Of a DNA stretch of 64,000 nt, positions 20,980-30,075 are shown piece by piece. Positions within the stretch are counted from its first letter, which is position 1. Each line of letters begins with the position of its first letter. Source of the stretch: Shewanella oncorhynchi. Its GTDB lineage: Bacteria; Pseudomonadota; Gammaproteobacteria; Enterobacterales; Shewanellaceae. Both the position numbers and the translations under genes were made by a program. Where the stretch lies: positions 248,001 to 312,000 of the forward strand of contig NZ_JABAEB010000001.1 in assembly GCF_012584455.1 (NCBI RefSeq), read 5' to 3'. The notes under the pieces were generated by a model. It did not search any database. It saw nothing but the letters and a program-made list of their open reading frames with translations, and was not told the origin of the DNA.

Positions 20980-21390
20980 CTCGCCATTTTTTAACGCTAC
21001 CAATTGCCGGTACTATTTCCATTTTTTTGTCGTAACCCTCCACATAACTGAGGCTTGTAGGCCTATTTACTGCCAATGCTTGTTCATCAAATAGGTTGTT
21101 GGCGAAGCCACTAATCCGTCAGTTTTTAGCCTGATAATCGACGCTAAAGCGAGTTACCACATAATCATCTGCAACTGTTATCGCCGTTATAAATCGAGCT
21201 GCCTGTGCTATCAAAGTCTTGGCTATGTTCGAAATAAGATAGGCCAATAAAGCCACGGTTATTTAAATCAAAACGGTATTTCTCCCATCTAAAATTTACC
21301 AATGTGTGACTGTTTGTGCCGTTACCTGTGTAAAAGTTTGCATTGAACCTTTGTCCGTCATGAACCCGCAGTACATTGATTAAGCCTATT
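20980..21390 (-). pseudogene. Remnant of a TonB-dependent receptor (C-terminal part)
   Basis: Minus-strand translation in two frames gives a receptor C-terminus. First comes VLRVHDGQRFNANFYTG (from about 21375) and then RWEKYRFDLNNRGFIGLSYF. A frameshift near 21175 follows, then VTRFSVDYQAKN, an in-frame TGA, and RISGFANNLFDEQALAVNR with SLSYVEGY. The segment NNLFDE is a hallmark of TonB-receptor last strands. No plug domain, TonB box or start is present. So this is the decayed 3' end of a deleted receptor gene lying against tRNA-Trp. The exact ends are uncertain. Confidence 0.75.
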
Positions 21391-21513
21391 AGCCGTCAGA
21401 AATGATTATTCCACGACACTTTATTTTTTGTTCATCTTTGGGATCTTAGTTCCAAAATCTAAGATTTAGTTTGAATTGAAGGTCATAACAGTACAATATA
21501 AGGGCTATATTGA

Positions 21514-22773
21514 ATGCATCTTAAGTGTGTTCGTCATCGTTCTGCAACTCGGCTAACAACTATGCTAAATATTGATGATCCTACACAAACCGAATGTACT
21601 CACGCATTATGGCGCTTAGGCTTTAGACCTTTTTTCCTTGGGGGAGCCATATTAGCTGCGCTATATATCCCTTTGTGGCTATTAACTTGGTTTACTCCCC
21701 AATATAGCTTTTTCCCTTCATCCTTTTGGAGCAAGATACTGCCGCTATGGTGGCATCCACATGAAATGCTGTTCGGTTTCGCTATGGCAATTGTGTGTGG
21801 ATTTTTGCTGACTGCCGTTCAAAATTGGACCAACCAACCCACATTAAAGAGATGGCCACTCGCATTGACCTTTAGCTGCTGGCTATTGGCACGATTATTA
21901 CTCTTACTCCCAATGCAAGTTCCGCTCATTTTGCCCGCCGTGTTTGATTCATTGTTCCTTGGTATGGCAAGCCTTACCCTATGGCGCTGTATTTATAAGG
22001 TGAAGCAATGGCGCAATATTGGTTTTCCGATCATGTTGTTTGCTGCACTCGTGATTAACAATGTCAGCTATTACGCCCTTTTTGAGCGCGACTTTATTCT
22101 TGCCAACCAGATCTGGCAGGCGATGTTATGGTGGTTAGCCTTACTTATCACCATAGTCGGTGGGCGTGTGATTCCATTTTTTACCGCGATGCGCATTAAG
22201 GCCACTAAAGCAGATCCCTTAACTTGGATTGAATACCCGCTGATCCTGACGATGATCTTGCTCGTCATTCAATCACTCATCCACCTTATACCTCTGGAAG
22301 TCGAGCGAGGCTTACTGCTCATTGCGGGGCTTTTGCAGCTGGTCCGATTTGCACGCTGGTTACCCCATAAAACACTGAAAGAACCTATGCTGTGGTCCTT
22401 GCATCTTGCCTATTTAATGTTGCCACTCAGCCTGTTAGCCATGAGTTGGTATCTCGATAATGAATATGCCTATCGCAGTTTGCTTCACCTATTTGCTATT
22501 GGTTGTATGGCTACCCTGTGTCTTTCGATGATTTCCAGAGTGTCACTCGGGCACACAAGTCGAAATATTTATGAGGGCCCTAAGATGATCTTGGCATTTA
22601 TTTGCCTACCGTTAGCGGCACTGCTCAGGGCGCTAATGCCCATCTGGTTTCCGGCCCACACCCAAGTCTGGTTATGGTTGGCTGGCAGTTGCTGGTTTAT
22701 CGCATTTGCACTGTTTGTATGGCATTACTTGCCGATACTTTCTCGCCCCCGTATTGATGGGCGCCCAGGTTAA
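21514..22773 (+). CDS. nnrS: NnrS family heme/copper membrane protein
   Basis: NnrS proteins are polytopic membrane proteins that protect against nitrosative stress and sit near denitrification or nitrite-reduction genes. The product has 419 residues from ATG 21514, or 403 from ATG 21562 (MLNIDDPTQTE). The second start resembles the usual NnrS N-terminus, but neither has a strong ribosome site. The motif LWRLGFRPFFLGG near the start, WWHPHEMLFGFA and about ten to twelve hydrophobic helices are characteristic. The gene ends 28 bp before nrfA, so they likely form one unit. Confidence 0.88.
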   Translation: MHLKCVRHRSATRLTTMLNIDDPTQTECTHALWRLGFRPFFLGGAILAALYIPLWLLTWFTPQYSFFPSSFWSKILPLWWHPHEMLFGFAMAIVCGFLLTAVQNWTNQPTLKRWPLALTFSCWLLARLLLLLPMQVPLILPAVFDSLFLGMASLTLWRCIYKVKQWRNIGFPIMLFAALVINNVSYYALFERDFILANQIWQAMLWWLALLITIVGGRVIPFFTAMRIKATKADPLTWIEYPLILTMILLVIQSLIHLIPLEVERGLLLIAGLLQLVRFARWLPHKTLKEPMLWSLHLAYLMLPLSLLAMSWYLDNEYAYRSLLHLFAIGCMATLCLSMISRVSLGHTSRNIYEGPKMILAFICLPLAALLRALMPIWFPAHTQVWLWLAGSCWFIAFALFVWHYLPILSRPRIDGRPG

Positions 22774-22801
22774 TATTGATGTTAGGACAAAAGGATACAA
22801 A

Positions 22802-24166
22802 GTGAAAACTTATTTTAAAACAGTCACATTGCTAAAAATGATTTGCTTGCTCGCCATAACTACATGTACATCTGTAGCGGCTTCCGATACTAGCAATCAA
22901 CAAAAATATCCTAACCAATATCAATCTTGGCAAGCCACCTCTGAACAAGTTGAACGCGAGGATATGCTCGCCAATTATCCCGCCAGCATCATACTCTGGG
23001 CAGGATCTTCCTATGCCAAAGAGTACCATAGCCCACGTGGGCACCATTTTGCCGTTGCTGATGTGACGCATACTTTACGTACAGGTGTCCCCCCTAAAGC
23101 AGGAGAGAAAGGATTATCCGCCAGTTGTTGGACCTGCAAGACACCGGATGCCCCTAGATTGATTGAACAACTGGGATTTGAAGGATACTCCGCTAAAAAC
23201 TTTACCGATCTGGGCAAAGAGATCCAAAGCGTAGTGTATTGCAGTGATTGCCATGAATCTGGCACTAATAAGTTAACTTTACCTCGTCCCCATGCCCAAG
23301 AGGCTATGGCTAAAATTCACCTGCCATTCGATAAACAAGATACCGATATGCAAGGTGCGCAGGTATGTGGTCAATGTCATGTCACTTACTATTTTCGTCC
23401 GGGAAAAAGTAATGTTGTTAATATTCCCTGGATTTTTGGCAGCACCGCAGATGATATTGAAAAATATTATGACACTCGCCGCTTCTTCGAATGGATCCAT
23501 CCTCTTTCGAAAACGCCCATACTCAAAGCACGTCATCCTGAGTTTGAACACTGGAGTCGCAGTAAACATGCCGAAGTCGGTGTCACTTGCATTACCTGCC
23601 ATATGCCTACCCAGCAGGATGCAAAAGGTGTTGAATTTACTAGCCATAAAGTTGATAAAGCCTTACCGCATTTTGATAACAGTTGCAGTGGCTGCCATAG
23701 CAGTAAAACCAAAATTGAAACCAAGCTCGCGGCTAATAAATTAACGATTGAGACCAAAGCCCGCGAAGTTGAAGTTCTGCTCGTCAAGGCCCACTATGAA
23801 GCCAAAGCGGCATGGGATGCAGGTGCTAAATGGGAGAATATGAATGAGCCAATTATGGCGATACGGCACAGTCAGTGGCGCTGGGACTTTGCCATGTCTT
23901 CGCATGGTTTGTATGCACATAATCCACAAGAAGGTAAGCAGCTTTTAGATAAAGCCATCGAACAAGCGAACGAAGCACGTCATCTGCTCGCTGGAATATT
24001 GAAGCAACTTAACGTTACTCAAGTTAGCTATCCAGATATCAGTACTAAGGAAAAAGCCCATCAAGCGATAGGGTTAATTGAATCGGATTTAATCAAAGAA
24101 AAACAAAAGTTTATTGAAGATGATGTTAATAAAAATTGGCACCCTGCCGCAAAATATGGTTATTAG
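22802..24166 (+). CDS. nrfA: Ammonia-forming cytochrome c552 nitrite reductase (pentaheme NrfA)
   Basis: NrfA reduces nitrite (and nitric oxide) to ammonium in the periplasm using five c-type hemes. The GTG start at 22802 is chosen for AAGGA at 22791-22795. It gives a signal peptide (VKTYFKTVTLLKMICLLAI...SVAAS) and 454 residues. Heme sites in order: CWTCK (catalytic heme with Lys ligand), CSDCH, CGQCH, CITCH and CSGCH. Active-site neighbours THTLRTG (Arg), CHVTYYF (Tyr) and the KARHPEFEHW segment agree with E. coli NrfA. No nrfBCD or ccm maturation gene is adjacent, so it would take electrons from a quinol dehydrogenase such as CymA (known from Shewanella). The pairing with nnrS is unusual. 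Confidence 0.93.
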   Translation: MKTYFKTVTLLKMICLLAITTCTSVAASDTSNQQKYPNQYQSWQATSEQVEREDMLANYPASIILWAGSSYAKEYHSPRGHHFAVADVTHTLRTGVPPKAGEKGLSASCWTCKTPDAPRLIEQLGFEGYSAKNFTDLGKEIQSVVYCSDCHESGTNKLTLPRPHAQEAMAKIHLPFDKQDTDMQGAQVCGQCHVTYYFRPGKSNVVNIPWIFGSTADDIEKYYDTRRFFEWIHPLSKTPILKARHPEFEHWSRSKHAEVGVTCITCHMPTQQDAKGVEFTSHKVDKALPHFDNSCSGCHSSKTKIETKLAANKLTIETKAREVEVLLVKAHYEAKAAWDAGAKWENMNEPIMAIRHSQWRWDFAMSSHGLYAHNPQEGKQLLDKAIEQANEARHLLAGILKQLNVTQVSYPDISTKEKAHQAIGLIESDLIKEKQKFIEDDVNKNWHPAAKYGY

Positions 24167-24315
24167 TTTATTAGCGGGTGGCTGATAATTTGAGGGATTT
24201 TAAAGCTCAAAAGCGAGAGGAAGTTCGAGTATTTATGCTTTGATTCAGTGAGCGTTATGCCAACAAGGCTTGGTCGGTTCTACAGCGATGCTCATCTTCC
24301 TTTGCACGAGCAATA

Positions 24316-24353
24316 ACTGCAGCCGAAATGATTCATGTCATTTCGGCTGCAGT
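24316..24353. repeat. Perfect 16-bp inverted repeat between nrfA and the ABC genes
   Basis: ACTGCAGCCGAAATGA and its exact reverse complement are separated by TTCATG. It lies between convergent genes and could be a bidirectional terminator, but no T-tract follows on either side. Confidence 0.8.
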
Positions 24354-24452
24354 ACATAACTCATTGAGATGTTGGTCTGTAACGACAAATTAATCACTGT
24401 AATCTGTGTCAGATATCTGTAATTCAGTTTTTTAATGCGTAGAAAGCCGATC

Positions 24453-26030
24453 TTACTTTGAGGTAACTGATTGATGAAATTCTATTATCTTGGTTGGATG
24501 CCAAAGTGATTGGTTTCGGTGCGAAACTAAAACCAGTGTGCAGCTTTGTTCGCAAATAGCTTTGGCTACACGCTTTTCTGTCTCTTCATCCAATGCAGAT
24601 GTGGCCTCATCCATTATCAGAATCGGCGCATTTTTGATAAGCGCGCGTGCTAAGGCAAGCCTTTGGCGTTCCCCTCCCGATAACCCTGCGCCTTGCAGGC
24701 CTACTTCTTGGTAAATGCCCAGTTTTGATCTATCTAATACTTCATCCAATGCCATTTGACGTGCCGTTTTATCTACGGCTTGATCGTCGGCATCAGGGTT
24801 ACCAATACGAATGTTACTGGCAATGGTGCCGGTAAAGATGAGTGGATCCTGTGGCACATAGGCGAAAAAGCGGGCAAGTTCAGCGGCGGGGATTGACGTG
24901 AGTGGCACCTTGCCCAAAGTGATCAGGCCTAGAGTGGGATCATCAAAGCGCATCAATAACTTAAGTAAGCTGGTTTTACCTGAACCGCTCGGGCCACAAA
25001 TCAGCACGCGTTCATCTGGCTCGATAGTGGCATTGATATTTTGCACCGCAGGGGGAAATGTTACGTTATTCAATTCGATTGTATGATTGTTCGGTGTCTT
25101 TTGTTGCGCTTGGCTTGGCTCTTTGAGCGTTGGCGCATGAGTCGCTTGTCGATAGTGTTTAATAGCCGCTAACTGATCATTAATGCTTATTGCCGCCACG
25201 GCGAGAGTTTCAAGTGGCGCAGCCGCGCGCATGGTCAACATCAAAACAGCGAGCAGCATTGTCGTATTGTTTATACCGGATAGCACCAGATAGAGTGCCA
25301 TGCCTGCAATAGGTAAAAAGCTGGCGATAGCCGACAGTAATGTTGCTATAGCTGCGGCGCGATTAGTTCGTTCCAATGCGATTTCTTGTGTTTGCCAGTT
25401 TTGCTCCACCCGTGTTGTTGCGCCGCTATATCCTGCTGCTGTGCGCAGTAACTCTAAGTGGTCGATCAGTTCAAGGGTTGACTGCTCTGCAGCCAATTCA
25501 GTGTTGTTTCGGTCCATATCTGCGCGGGCAAGGGCTCGTTGCGCCATACTCTGAATCACAAATGACACGAGCAACAAGCTAGCCAACATCAGTACCAGTG
25601 GTATGCCACCGATCAATCCTATGCCAAAGGTAATGCAGAGCGGAATAAGCGGTGCATGAATAAATACCTGAAATTGATGTGCCGGAATACTCATAAAGCC
25701 AGGAATGCTCCGGGAGACAGTTTCTATGAGTAGTGTCCTGACACTCGGTGTAAACCAAGAGAGTTTAGCTTGTTGCATGGTCGTGCCTAATGCACTGTAG
25801 AGCGCATTGGCCAGCCTTGCGCCAGCCCAAAAACCTGAACGCGAAGCCAGTATTGTAGTGAGTATGGTTATTGCGGCAATCAATAGCACTTTTTGCGGTG
25901 ATTGCTGCTCAATAATGGCTAAAGCCAGTTGAATGTAGCATGCCGCTTCCAATATGGCCGCCACAGCCCAACCGCAGGCAACAGGTATTAAGTGTTTTAT
26001 GGCTGCGTAATCTTGGGGACGATTTATCAT
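24453..26030 (-). CDS. ABC transporter, fused permease-ATPase (siderophore-linked half-transporter 2)
   Basis: 525-residue exporter-fold ABC half-transporter. About six transmembrane helices (25-290) are followed by an ATPase domain with Walker A CGPSGSGKTSL, signature LSGGERQRLALARAL and Walker B ILIMDEATSALDE. The ATG overlaps the stop of the upstream ABC gene (ATGA), which indicates a heterodimer made from one transcript. Paired proteins of this size next to siderophore receptors (YbtP/YbtQ, IrtA/IrtB, PchH/PchI) import ferri-siderophores or release iron despite the exporter fold. That role is inferred from the neighbouring TonB receptor and Fur-like site. Export of a siderophore remains possible. 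Confidence 0.82.
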   Translation of the reverse strand: MINRPQDYAAIKHLIPVACGWAVAAILEAACYIQLALAIIEQQSPQKVLLIAAITILTTILASRSGFWAGARLANALYSALGTTMQQAKLSWFTPSVRTLLIETVSRSIPGFMSIPAHQFQVFIHAPLIPLCITFGIGLIGGIPLVLMLASLLLVSFVIQSMAQRALARADMDRNNTELAAEQSTLELIDHLELLRTAAGYSGATTRVEQNWQTQEIALERTNRAAAIATLLSAIASFLPIAGMALYLVLSGINNTTMLLAVLMLTMRAAAPLETLAVAAISINDQLAAIKHYRQATHAPTLKEPSQAQQKTPNNHTIELNNVTFPPAVQNINATIEPDERVLICGPSGSGKTSLLKLLMRFDDPTLGLITLGKVPLTSIPAAELARFFAYVPQDPLIFTGTIASNIRIGNPDADDQAVDKTARQMALDEVLDRSKLGIYQEVGLQGAGLSGGERQRLALARALIKNAPILIMDEATSALDEETEKRVAKAICEQSCTLVLVSHRNQSLWHPTKIIEFHQSVTSK

Positions 26031-27628
26031 TGGCCTTCTCCTTCCCTGTGATGATGCTTGAGTGCGAGCTTGTCATCCGCCAGCTCGGCAAGCGTTAAGT
26101 CATGGGTGACCATCACAATGGTTTTGTGGTTTGTTTTTGCGTGATGGCGTAGTGCTGTGAACACGTTAAACGCCGTTTCGCTGTCTAGGGCCGATGTGGG
26201 TTCATCAAGCAATATCACCCTAGCGGGTGAAAGAAACACACGGGCAAGATTAACGCGTTGTATTTCACCGCCAGACAGTGTGCTTGCATGAGTATTTAAG
26301 GGTTTATCCAATTGCGCACAGTGTAATGCTGCTAAGTAATCCTCATCCGTGGCATCAGGTGCGGTGAGTGCGAGATTGTCCGCGATGGAGGTTGCCAGTA
26401 GTCCCGCACTTTGTGGTAATAGCATGATCGCGCGATTAATTGAGACTTCATCCATCTCATTGAGTGCAATACCAGCGAGTCGAATCTCTCCGGTATTTAG
26501 CGGCTCCATGCCAGCTAATAAGCGCAGTAATGTGGATTTGCCAACACCACTGATCCCTGTAACTGCCGTCACTCTGCCAGATCTAAATTGATAGTTAATG
26601 GGCACAGATTGATTGCTTGTAGACATTGAAGGCACAACATTCGTGAGGGTGAGTGGCATAGGTGTATTAAGCTCAATATTACCGCTACCAACAGGAACTC
26701 TCGATTGCTCAAGAAAATCCGTTAGCCGCTGAGCGGCAGCGCGGCCCGTGGCAAGATAATCAAGCCCATGCCCGAGCTTTAGGGCTGGCGTGACTATGGC
26801 CAGACTGAAGAACAAGGCTGCAGCAAGGTTTTCTGGGGGCCATTCATACCCGATGGCATAGACAATGGCAAAAGTACAGACAGCCTGCAGTAGTGATGTG
26901 GCCACGGCGACCGAAGTTGATACCTTGCTTACCCGCTCAAGAATATCCCCAATAAAATGTGTCGTTGCATTTTGGTAATCGGCCATAGCACCCGTTTGTG
27001 CGCCATAAATGCGAAATACAGGCGCACCACGGGCGTAGTCATCTACTGCTGCAGTGATATTTCCCATCACATTAACTCGTGCTTCACCCTGTTTTGCAGC
27101 AAGCCTTGGGATCACCACCAAATAGAAAAGCGCGGCGACTAGACCTGGGATAAGGGCAAGTAATGCCACTAAGCCCGCACTTAAGATCAGCAAACCAATA
27201 GTGATGGCAGGGACAATGATAAAAGTCGCTAACTCTGAGGGTAAATGCGCGATCATATGATGCAATGACACTATGTCATCGACCATTAATCGCTTTAACT
27301 TTTCGCCCTTATATTTTGCCAAAGTACTTGGTGGCAGCCTGACAAGATGCGCTGCAACATGACGCCTTAATCTTCCTGAAAATTGCGCCTCAGCATTGTG
27401 GTTAACCCAAGATGCGCCAGCTGATAGCAACGCTGACACTACCCCAAATATGAGCGCCCCCGCTAACCATAGCGAGTGATGACCAGCAATAAGTTGAATC
27501 ATGCACCAGAGTGCACCTAGTGTCGTTACGCCAGCACCTGCCGCTAGCAGCATTCCGAAAGTGAGTGCGGGAATCGCCGGACGTAGGGCGAAGGCTAATG
27601 TTGAAGTGGGACTGAAAAGTCGCTGCAT
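26027..27628 (-). CDS. ABC transporter, fused permease-ATPase (siderophore-linked half-transporter 1)
   Basis: 533 residues from ATG 27628, which has AGGTGA eight bases upstream. GTG 27640 is a less likely start because it overlaps that site. It has hydrophobic helices at about 20-290, then an ATPase domain with Walker A GISGVGKSTL, signature LSGGEIQRVNLARV and Walker B VILLDEPTSALDSE. The partner gene overlaps downstream by four bases. Its promoter lies in the shared region facing the TonB-receptor gene. It is the upstream member of a likely heterodimer for siderophore traffic; see the partner entry for the alternatives. Confidence 0.82.
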   Translation of the reverse strand: MQRLFSPTSTLAFALRPAIPALTFGMLLAAGAGVTTLGALWCMIQLIAGHHSLWLAGALIFGVVSALLSAGASWVNHNAEAQFSGRLRRHVAAHLVRLPPSTLAKYKGEKLKRLMVDDIVSLHHMIAHLPSELATFIIVPAITIGLLILSAGLVALLALIPGLVAALFYLVVIPRLAAKQGEARVNVMGNITAAVDDYARGAPVFRIYGAQTGAMADYQNATTHFIGDILERVSKVSTSVAVATSLLQAVCTFAIVYAIGYEWPPENLAAALFFSLAIVTPALKLGHGLDYLATGRAAAQRLTDFLEQSRVPVGSGNIELNTPMPLTLTNVVPSMSTSNQSVPINYQFRSGRVTAVTGISGVGKSTLLRLLAGMEPLNTGEIRLAGIALNEMDEVSINRAIMLLPQSAGLLATSIADNLALTAPDATDEDYLAALHCAQLDKPLNTHASTLSGGEIQRVNLARVFLSPARVILLDEPTSALDSETAFNVFTALRHHAKTNHKTIVMVTHDLTLAELADDKLALKHHHREGEGQ

Positions 27629-27629
27629 T

Positions 27630-27800
27630 TTAATGTTCACCTAAAAAATCGAAGTGGAACAGGCTGGGCTTCGGTCTGGAAAGTGTGATTAACACAAGGC
27701 CAATGAAGCGATGAAGTCTTGATATTGCAGAGTAAAAAAGAGTCTGAGTGCCAGAGTTTATGGGCAAATGAACATCCACGAGCCAAATTCCTTGTTTCAT
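27630..27800 (-). CDS. Possible small leader protein before the ABC pair (56 residues)
   Basis: An ORF starting at ATG 27800 (MKQGIWLVDVHLPINSG) ends with TAA one base before the ABC start at 27628. This layout suggests translational coupling. An upstream in-frame GTG at 27860 would give 76 residues. The ribosome site is poor (GGCGG ten bases upstream), and I recognise no family. It could be a genuine small protein, a leader peptide or chance. Confidence 0.3.
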   Translation of the reverse strand: MKQGIWLVDVHLPINSGTQTLFYSAISRLHRFIGLVLITLSRPKPSLFHFDFLGEH

Positions 27801-27848
27801 AAAAATTGAACCGCCATGAGATGGCGACCATATTAAGCGGTCATTTTT

Positions 27849-27873
27849 ATTTATCAACACGGTGTTGATAAAT
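27849..27873. promoter_or_regulatory. Perfect 25-bp palindrome, likely TetR-family operator
   Basis: ATTTATCAACAC, a central G, then GTGTTGATAAAT: twelve-base arms with no mismatch. It lies between the divergent ABC pair and the TonB-receptor gene and overlaps the TTGATA (27865-27870) that could act as the receptor -35. The TetR-type regulator at 30158 is the natural binding protein (inference). Confidence 0.75.
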
Positions 27874-27896
27874 GTTTTGAACGGCGATAATATAAT
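27865..27896 (+). promoter_or_regulatory. Predicted promoter of the TonB-receptor gene
   Basis: TTGATA (27865-27870) with TAATAT (27888-27893) at 17-nt spacing. A perfect TATAAT (27891-27896) overlaps it but would be 20 nt from TTGATA. Either way the palindrome and the Fur-like site flank or cover this promoter. Confidence 0.5.
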
Positions 27897-27911
27897 TGAT
27901 AACTATTCTCA
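27897..27911 (+). promoter_or_regulatory. Fur-box-like site upstream of the TonB-receptor gene
   Basis: TGATAACTATTCTCA matches the 7-1-7 Fur core TGATAAT-n-ATTATCA at 12 of 14 arm positions. It lies just after the -10 region, where Fur with iron would block transcription. Confidence 0.65.
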
Positions 27912-27947
27912 TTGGCAACAAATCTTTCGTATAAGGAGTTATTACAC

Positions 27948-30065
27948 ATGCCCCGATTTGGTAAGTTTTACCCACAATCAAAGTGGGTTATCGGTTCTCT
28001 TGCGCTGGGGCTTAGCGCTATTTCAGGCTCAACTATTGCTGACAGTGGAACTGCTCCAGATAAGCAATCCAAGCAAAAAGATGCAGCGGGAAATATTGAA
28101 GTTATCACAGTTTACGGTCAGAAAATCGAGCGGACGCTGAAGGAAACGGCGAGCTCAGTGACAGTGATCACCGAAGAACAGTTGAGGAAAAATGCCGACC
28201 AATCAACGATTTCTGAAATTCTCGGCGGTACGCCAAACTTAATTTATGCCGGAAATACCGATGCGCCCATTATCCGCGGAACAGATACTAAAGGGCCTGT
28301 TGCAGCGGGTAATGCCTACTTATCTAAGCCTGTGCCCGGGGCAACTATCAGTGTTGATGGTAAATATCTGAGCCCCGCAGAACTGGATTTAGGTGCCGCT
28401 GGCGTGTGGGATGTGTCGTCTATTGAAGTTTACCGTGGTCCGCAAACGACCAGTCAAGGAGCCAACAGTATTGCTGGCGCTGTAGTGATCCATACCCATA
28501 ATCCCACTTATACGCCAGAATTTGCAGCGCAAGCACTTTATGGCAGTCGGGATAAGAAGCGCTTTTCGGTCATGGCGTCCGGTGCGCTAAGTAATGACTT
28601 TGCCGCAAGAATTAGCGCAGATTACAGCGCTAGAGATACTTTTGTTGATTACGTTAACCCCGATTTTACTGCCCATGATTTAGATTTTGAGTTTAAAAAC
28701 CAAAATCTACGGGCGAAGTTGTTATGGGAACCCGAAAAATACAGCAACTTTTCCGCCATGCTGACTTATTCCTCTACTGAGGCTAAACGTCCCAGAAACG
28801 AGGTGGTATCAGAACCCTATGATGACTTAGAAAATCGTTCAATTTTTCAGGATAATCAAGAAGTCAGCAATCATGTTGGAATTTTTGATCTTGAATATGT
28901 GTTCGACAATGGGATGAAGTTGCATAACCAACTGCAGTATTCAGAAGGGCAGTTTGATTATCGGTTCGCAGCACCTTATCAAGGGATCGCAAAACGAGAT
29001 AATGAAAACTTTTCGAATGATATAAGGCTGAACTTTGGTGACAAAAGTTCAGAATTTAGTGGGGTTGCCGGTGTCTTCTACTGGGATGATAAAACCAACA
29101 ACAAGCTGAACAACATATTTGGTAATGCCGACGCCGACCTGAGACATACCAGTTTTGCCCCCTACGGTGAAGTCATATGGCGCTTCTCACCCAAGTGGGC
29201 ATTCACCAGCGCACTCCGTTATCAGTCTGATGAAATTAGCCACGATGGTATTGCCAGCTACATCCCAGGTGTGCGCCATCAATATGAAGAAACGTTTACG
29301 GCGTTATTACCTAAGGTTGCCCTGTCCTATGATCTGACAGATAACGTCTTAGTCGGCGCTATGATCAGTGAAGGTAACATTCCTGGGGGCACAGGCATTA
29401 ACTTTCGCGGCGGCGAATATTATACATTCGATGCCGAATCGGCATGGAACTATGAACTTTTTACCCGTATCGATCTGCTTGAACAGCGCTTAATCATAAA
29501 TAGCAATCTCTTTTACACCCGCTTTAAGGATTCACAACGTTCTGTTACTGATTACCTCGATGGACGTCCCTTTGGTTCTGTCATTATTAATGCCGATGAA
29601 GCGCAAAGCTATGGGATTGAATTAGATTGGAACTTTAAAGTGGTCGATAGTTTTAGCCTATATGGTGGGCTGGGTTTACTTGAAACTGAGATAAGTGAAT
29701 TTAATGACTACCGTGGCGAGGAGTTTGTCGGCAACGAGTTTAGTAAAGCGCCGGGATATATGTTCAATATAGGGTTTGACTATTCAATCACAGACACTAT
29801 CAAACTGAGCGGTGATGTGCGCCATACGGATGGATACTTTTCAACGGATACCAATGAGCCAGAGTTAAGAGTGGGATCTTACACTACGGTAAACCTGAAT
29901 TCTTCCTATCAAATCAACCAATATTTTGAAGCCTTTGTTTATGCACGTAATTTGCTGGATGAACGTGCACCTGTGGCAAAAATGGCTGACAGAAGTACCG
30001 GAGGCGTGGATGCATATTTACTTGAACCTCGAGAAATAGGTGTAGGCGTCAGGGCGAAGTTTTAG
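27948..30065 (+). CDS. TonB-dependent receptor, probable ferri-siderophore
   Basis: 705-residue outer-membrane receptor. ATG 27948 has AAGGAG nine bases upstream and gives a signal peptide ending near GSTIAD. A TonB box (IEVITVYGQ) lies near residue 48. The plug domain follows (about 60-190, with SVTVITEEQL, IIRGTDT and SSIEVYRGPQTTSQGANSIAGAV, the usual end of the plug). The remainder is a 22-strand barrel with NLLDERAP and a terminal GVGVRAKF ending in Phe. Its location beside a FecCD-type importer and a Fur-like site makes a ferri-siderophore the likely ligand. Its identity cannot be read from the sequence. Confidence 0.9.
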   Translation: MPRFGKFYPQSKWVIGSLALGLSAISGSTIADSGTAPDKQSKQKDAAGNIEVITVYGQKIERTLKETASSVTVITEEQLRKNADQSTISEILGGTPNLIYAGNTDAPIIRGTDTKGPVAAGNAYLSKPVPGATISVDGKYLSPAELDLGAAGVWDVSSIEVYRGPQTTSQGANSIAGAVVIHTHNPTYTPEFAAQALYGSRDKKRFSVMASGALSNDFAARISADYSARDTFVDYVNPDFTAHDLDFEFKNQNLRAKLLWEPEKYSNFSAMLTYSSTEAKRPRNEVVSEPYDDLENRSIFQDNQEVSNHVGIFDLEYVFDNGMKLHNQLQYSEGQFDYRFAAPYQGIAKRDNENFSNDIRLNFGDKSSEFSGVAGVFYWDDKTNNKLNNIFGNADADLRHTSFAPYGEVIWRFSPKWAFTSALRYQSDEISHDGIASYIPGVRHQYEETFTALLPKVALSYDLTDNVLVGAMISEGNIPGGTGINFRGGEYYTFDAESAWNYELFTRIDLLEQRLIINSNLFYTRFKDSQRSVTDYLDGRPFGSVIINADEAQSYGIELDWNFKVVDSFSLYGGLGLLETEISEFNDYRGEEFVGNEFSKAPGYMFNIGFDYSITDTIKLSGDVRHTDGYFSTDTNEPELRVGSYTTVNLNSSYQINQYFEAFVYARNLLDERAPVAKMADRSTGGVDAYLLEPREIGVGVRAKF

Positions 30066-30075
30066 CGGCTAGCTT

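Noticed and set aside
20708..21076. Apparent 122-residue minus-strand ORF over tRNA-Trp
   Set aside because: Its middle part is the reverse translation of the tRNA and its N-terminal part is the receptor remnant. Not a gene.
23279..23744. ORFs on both strands across nrfA
   Set aside because: They lie fully inside a pentaheme reductase with intact motifs and are therefore shadows.
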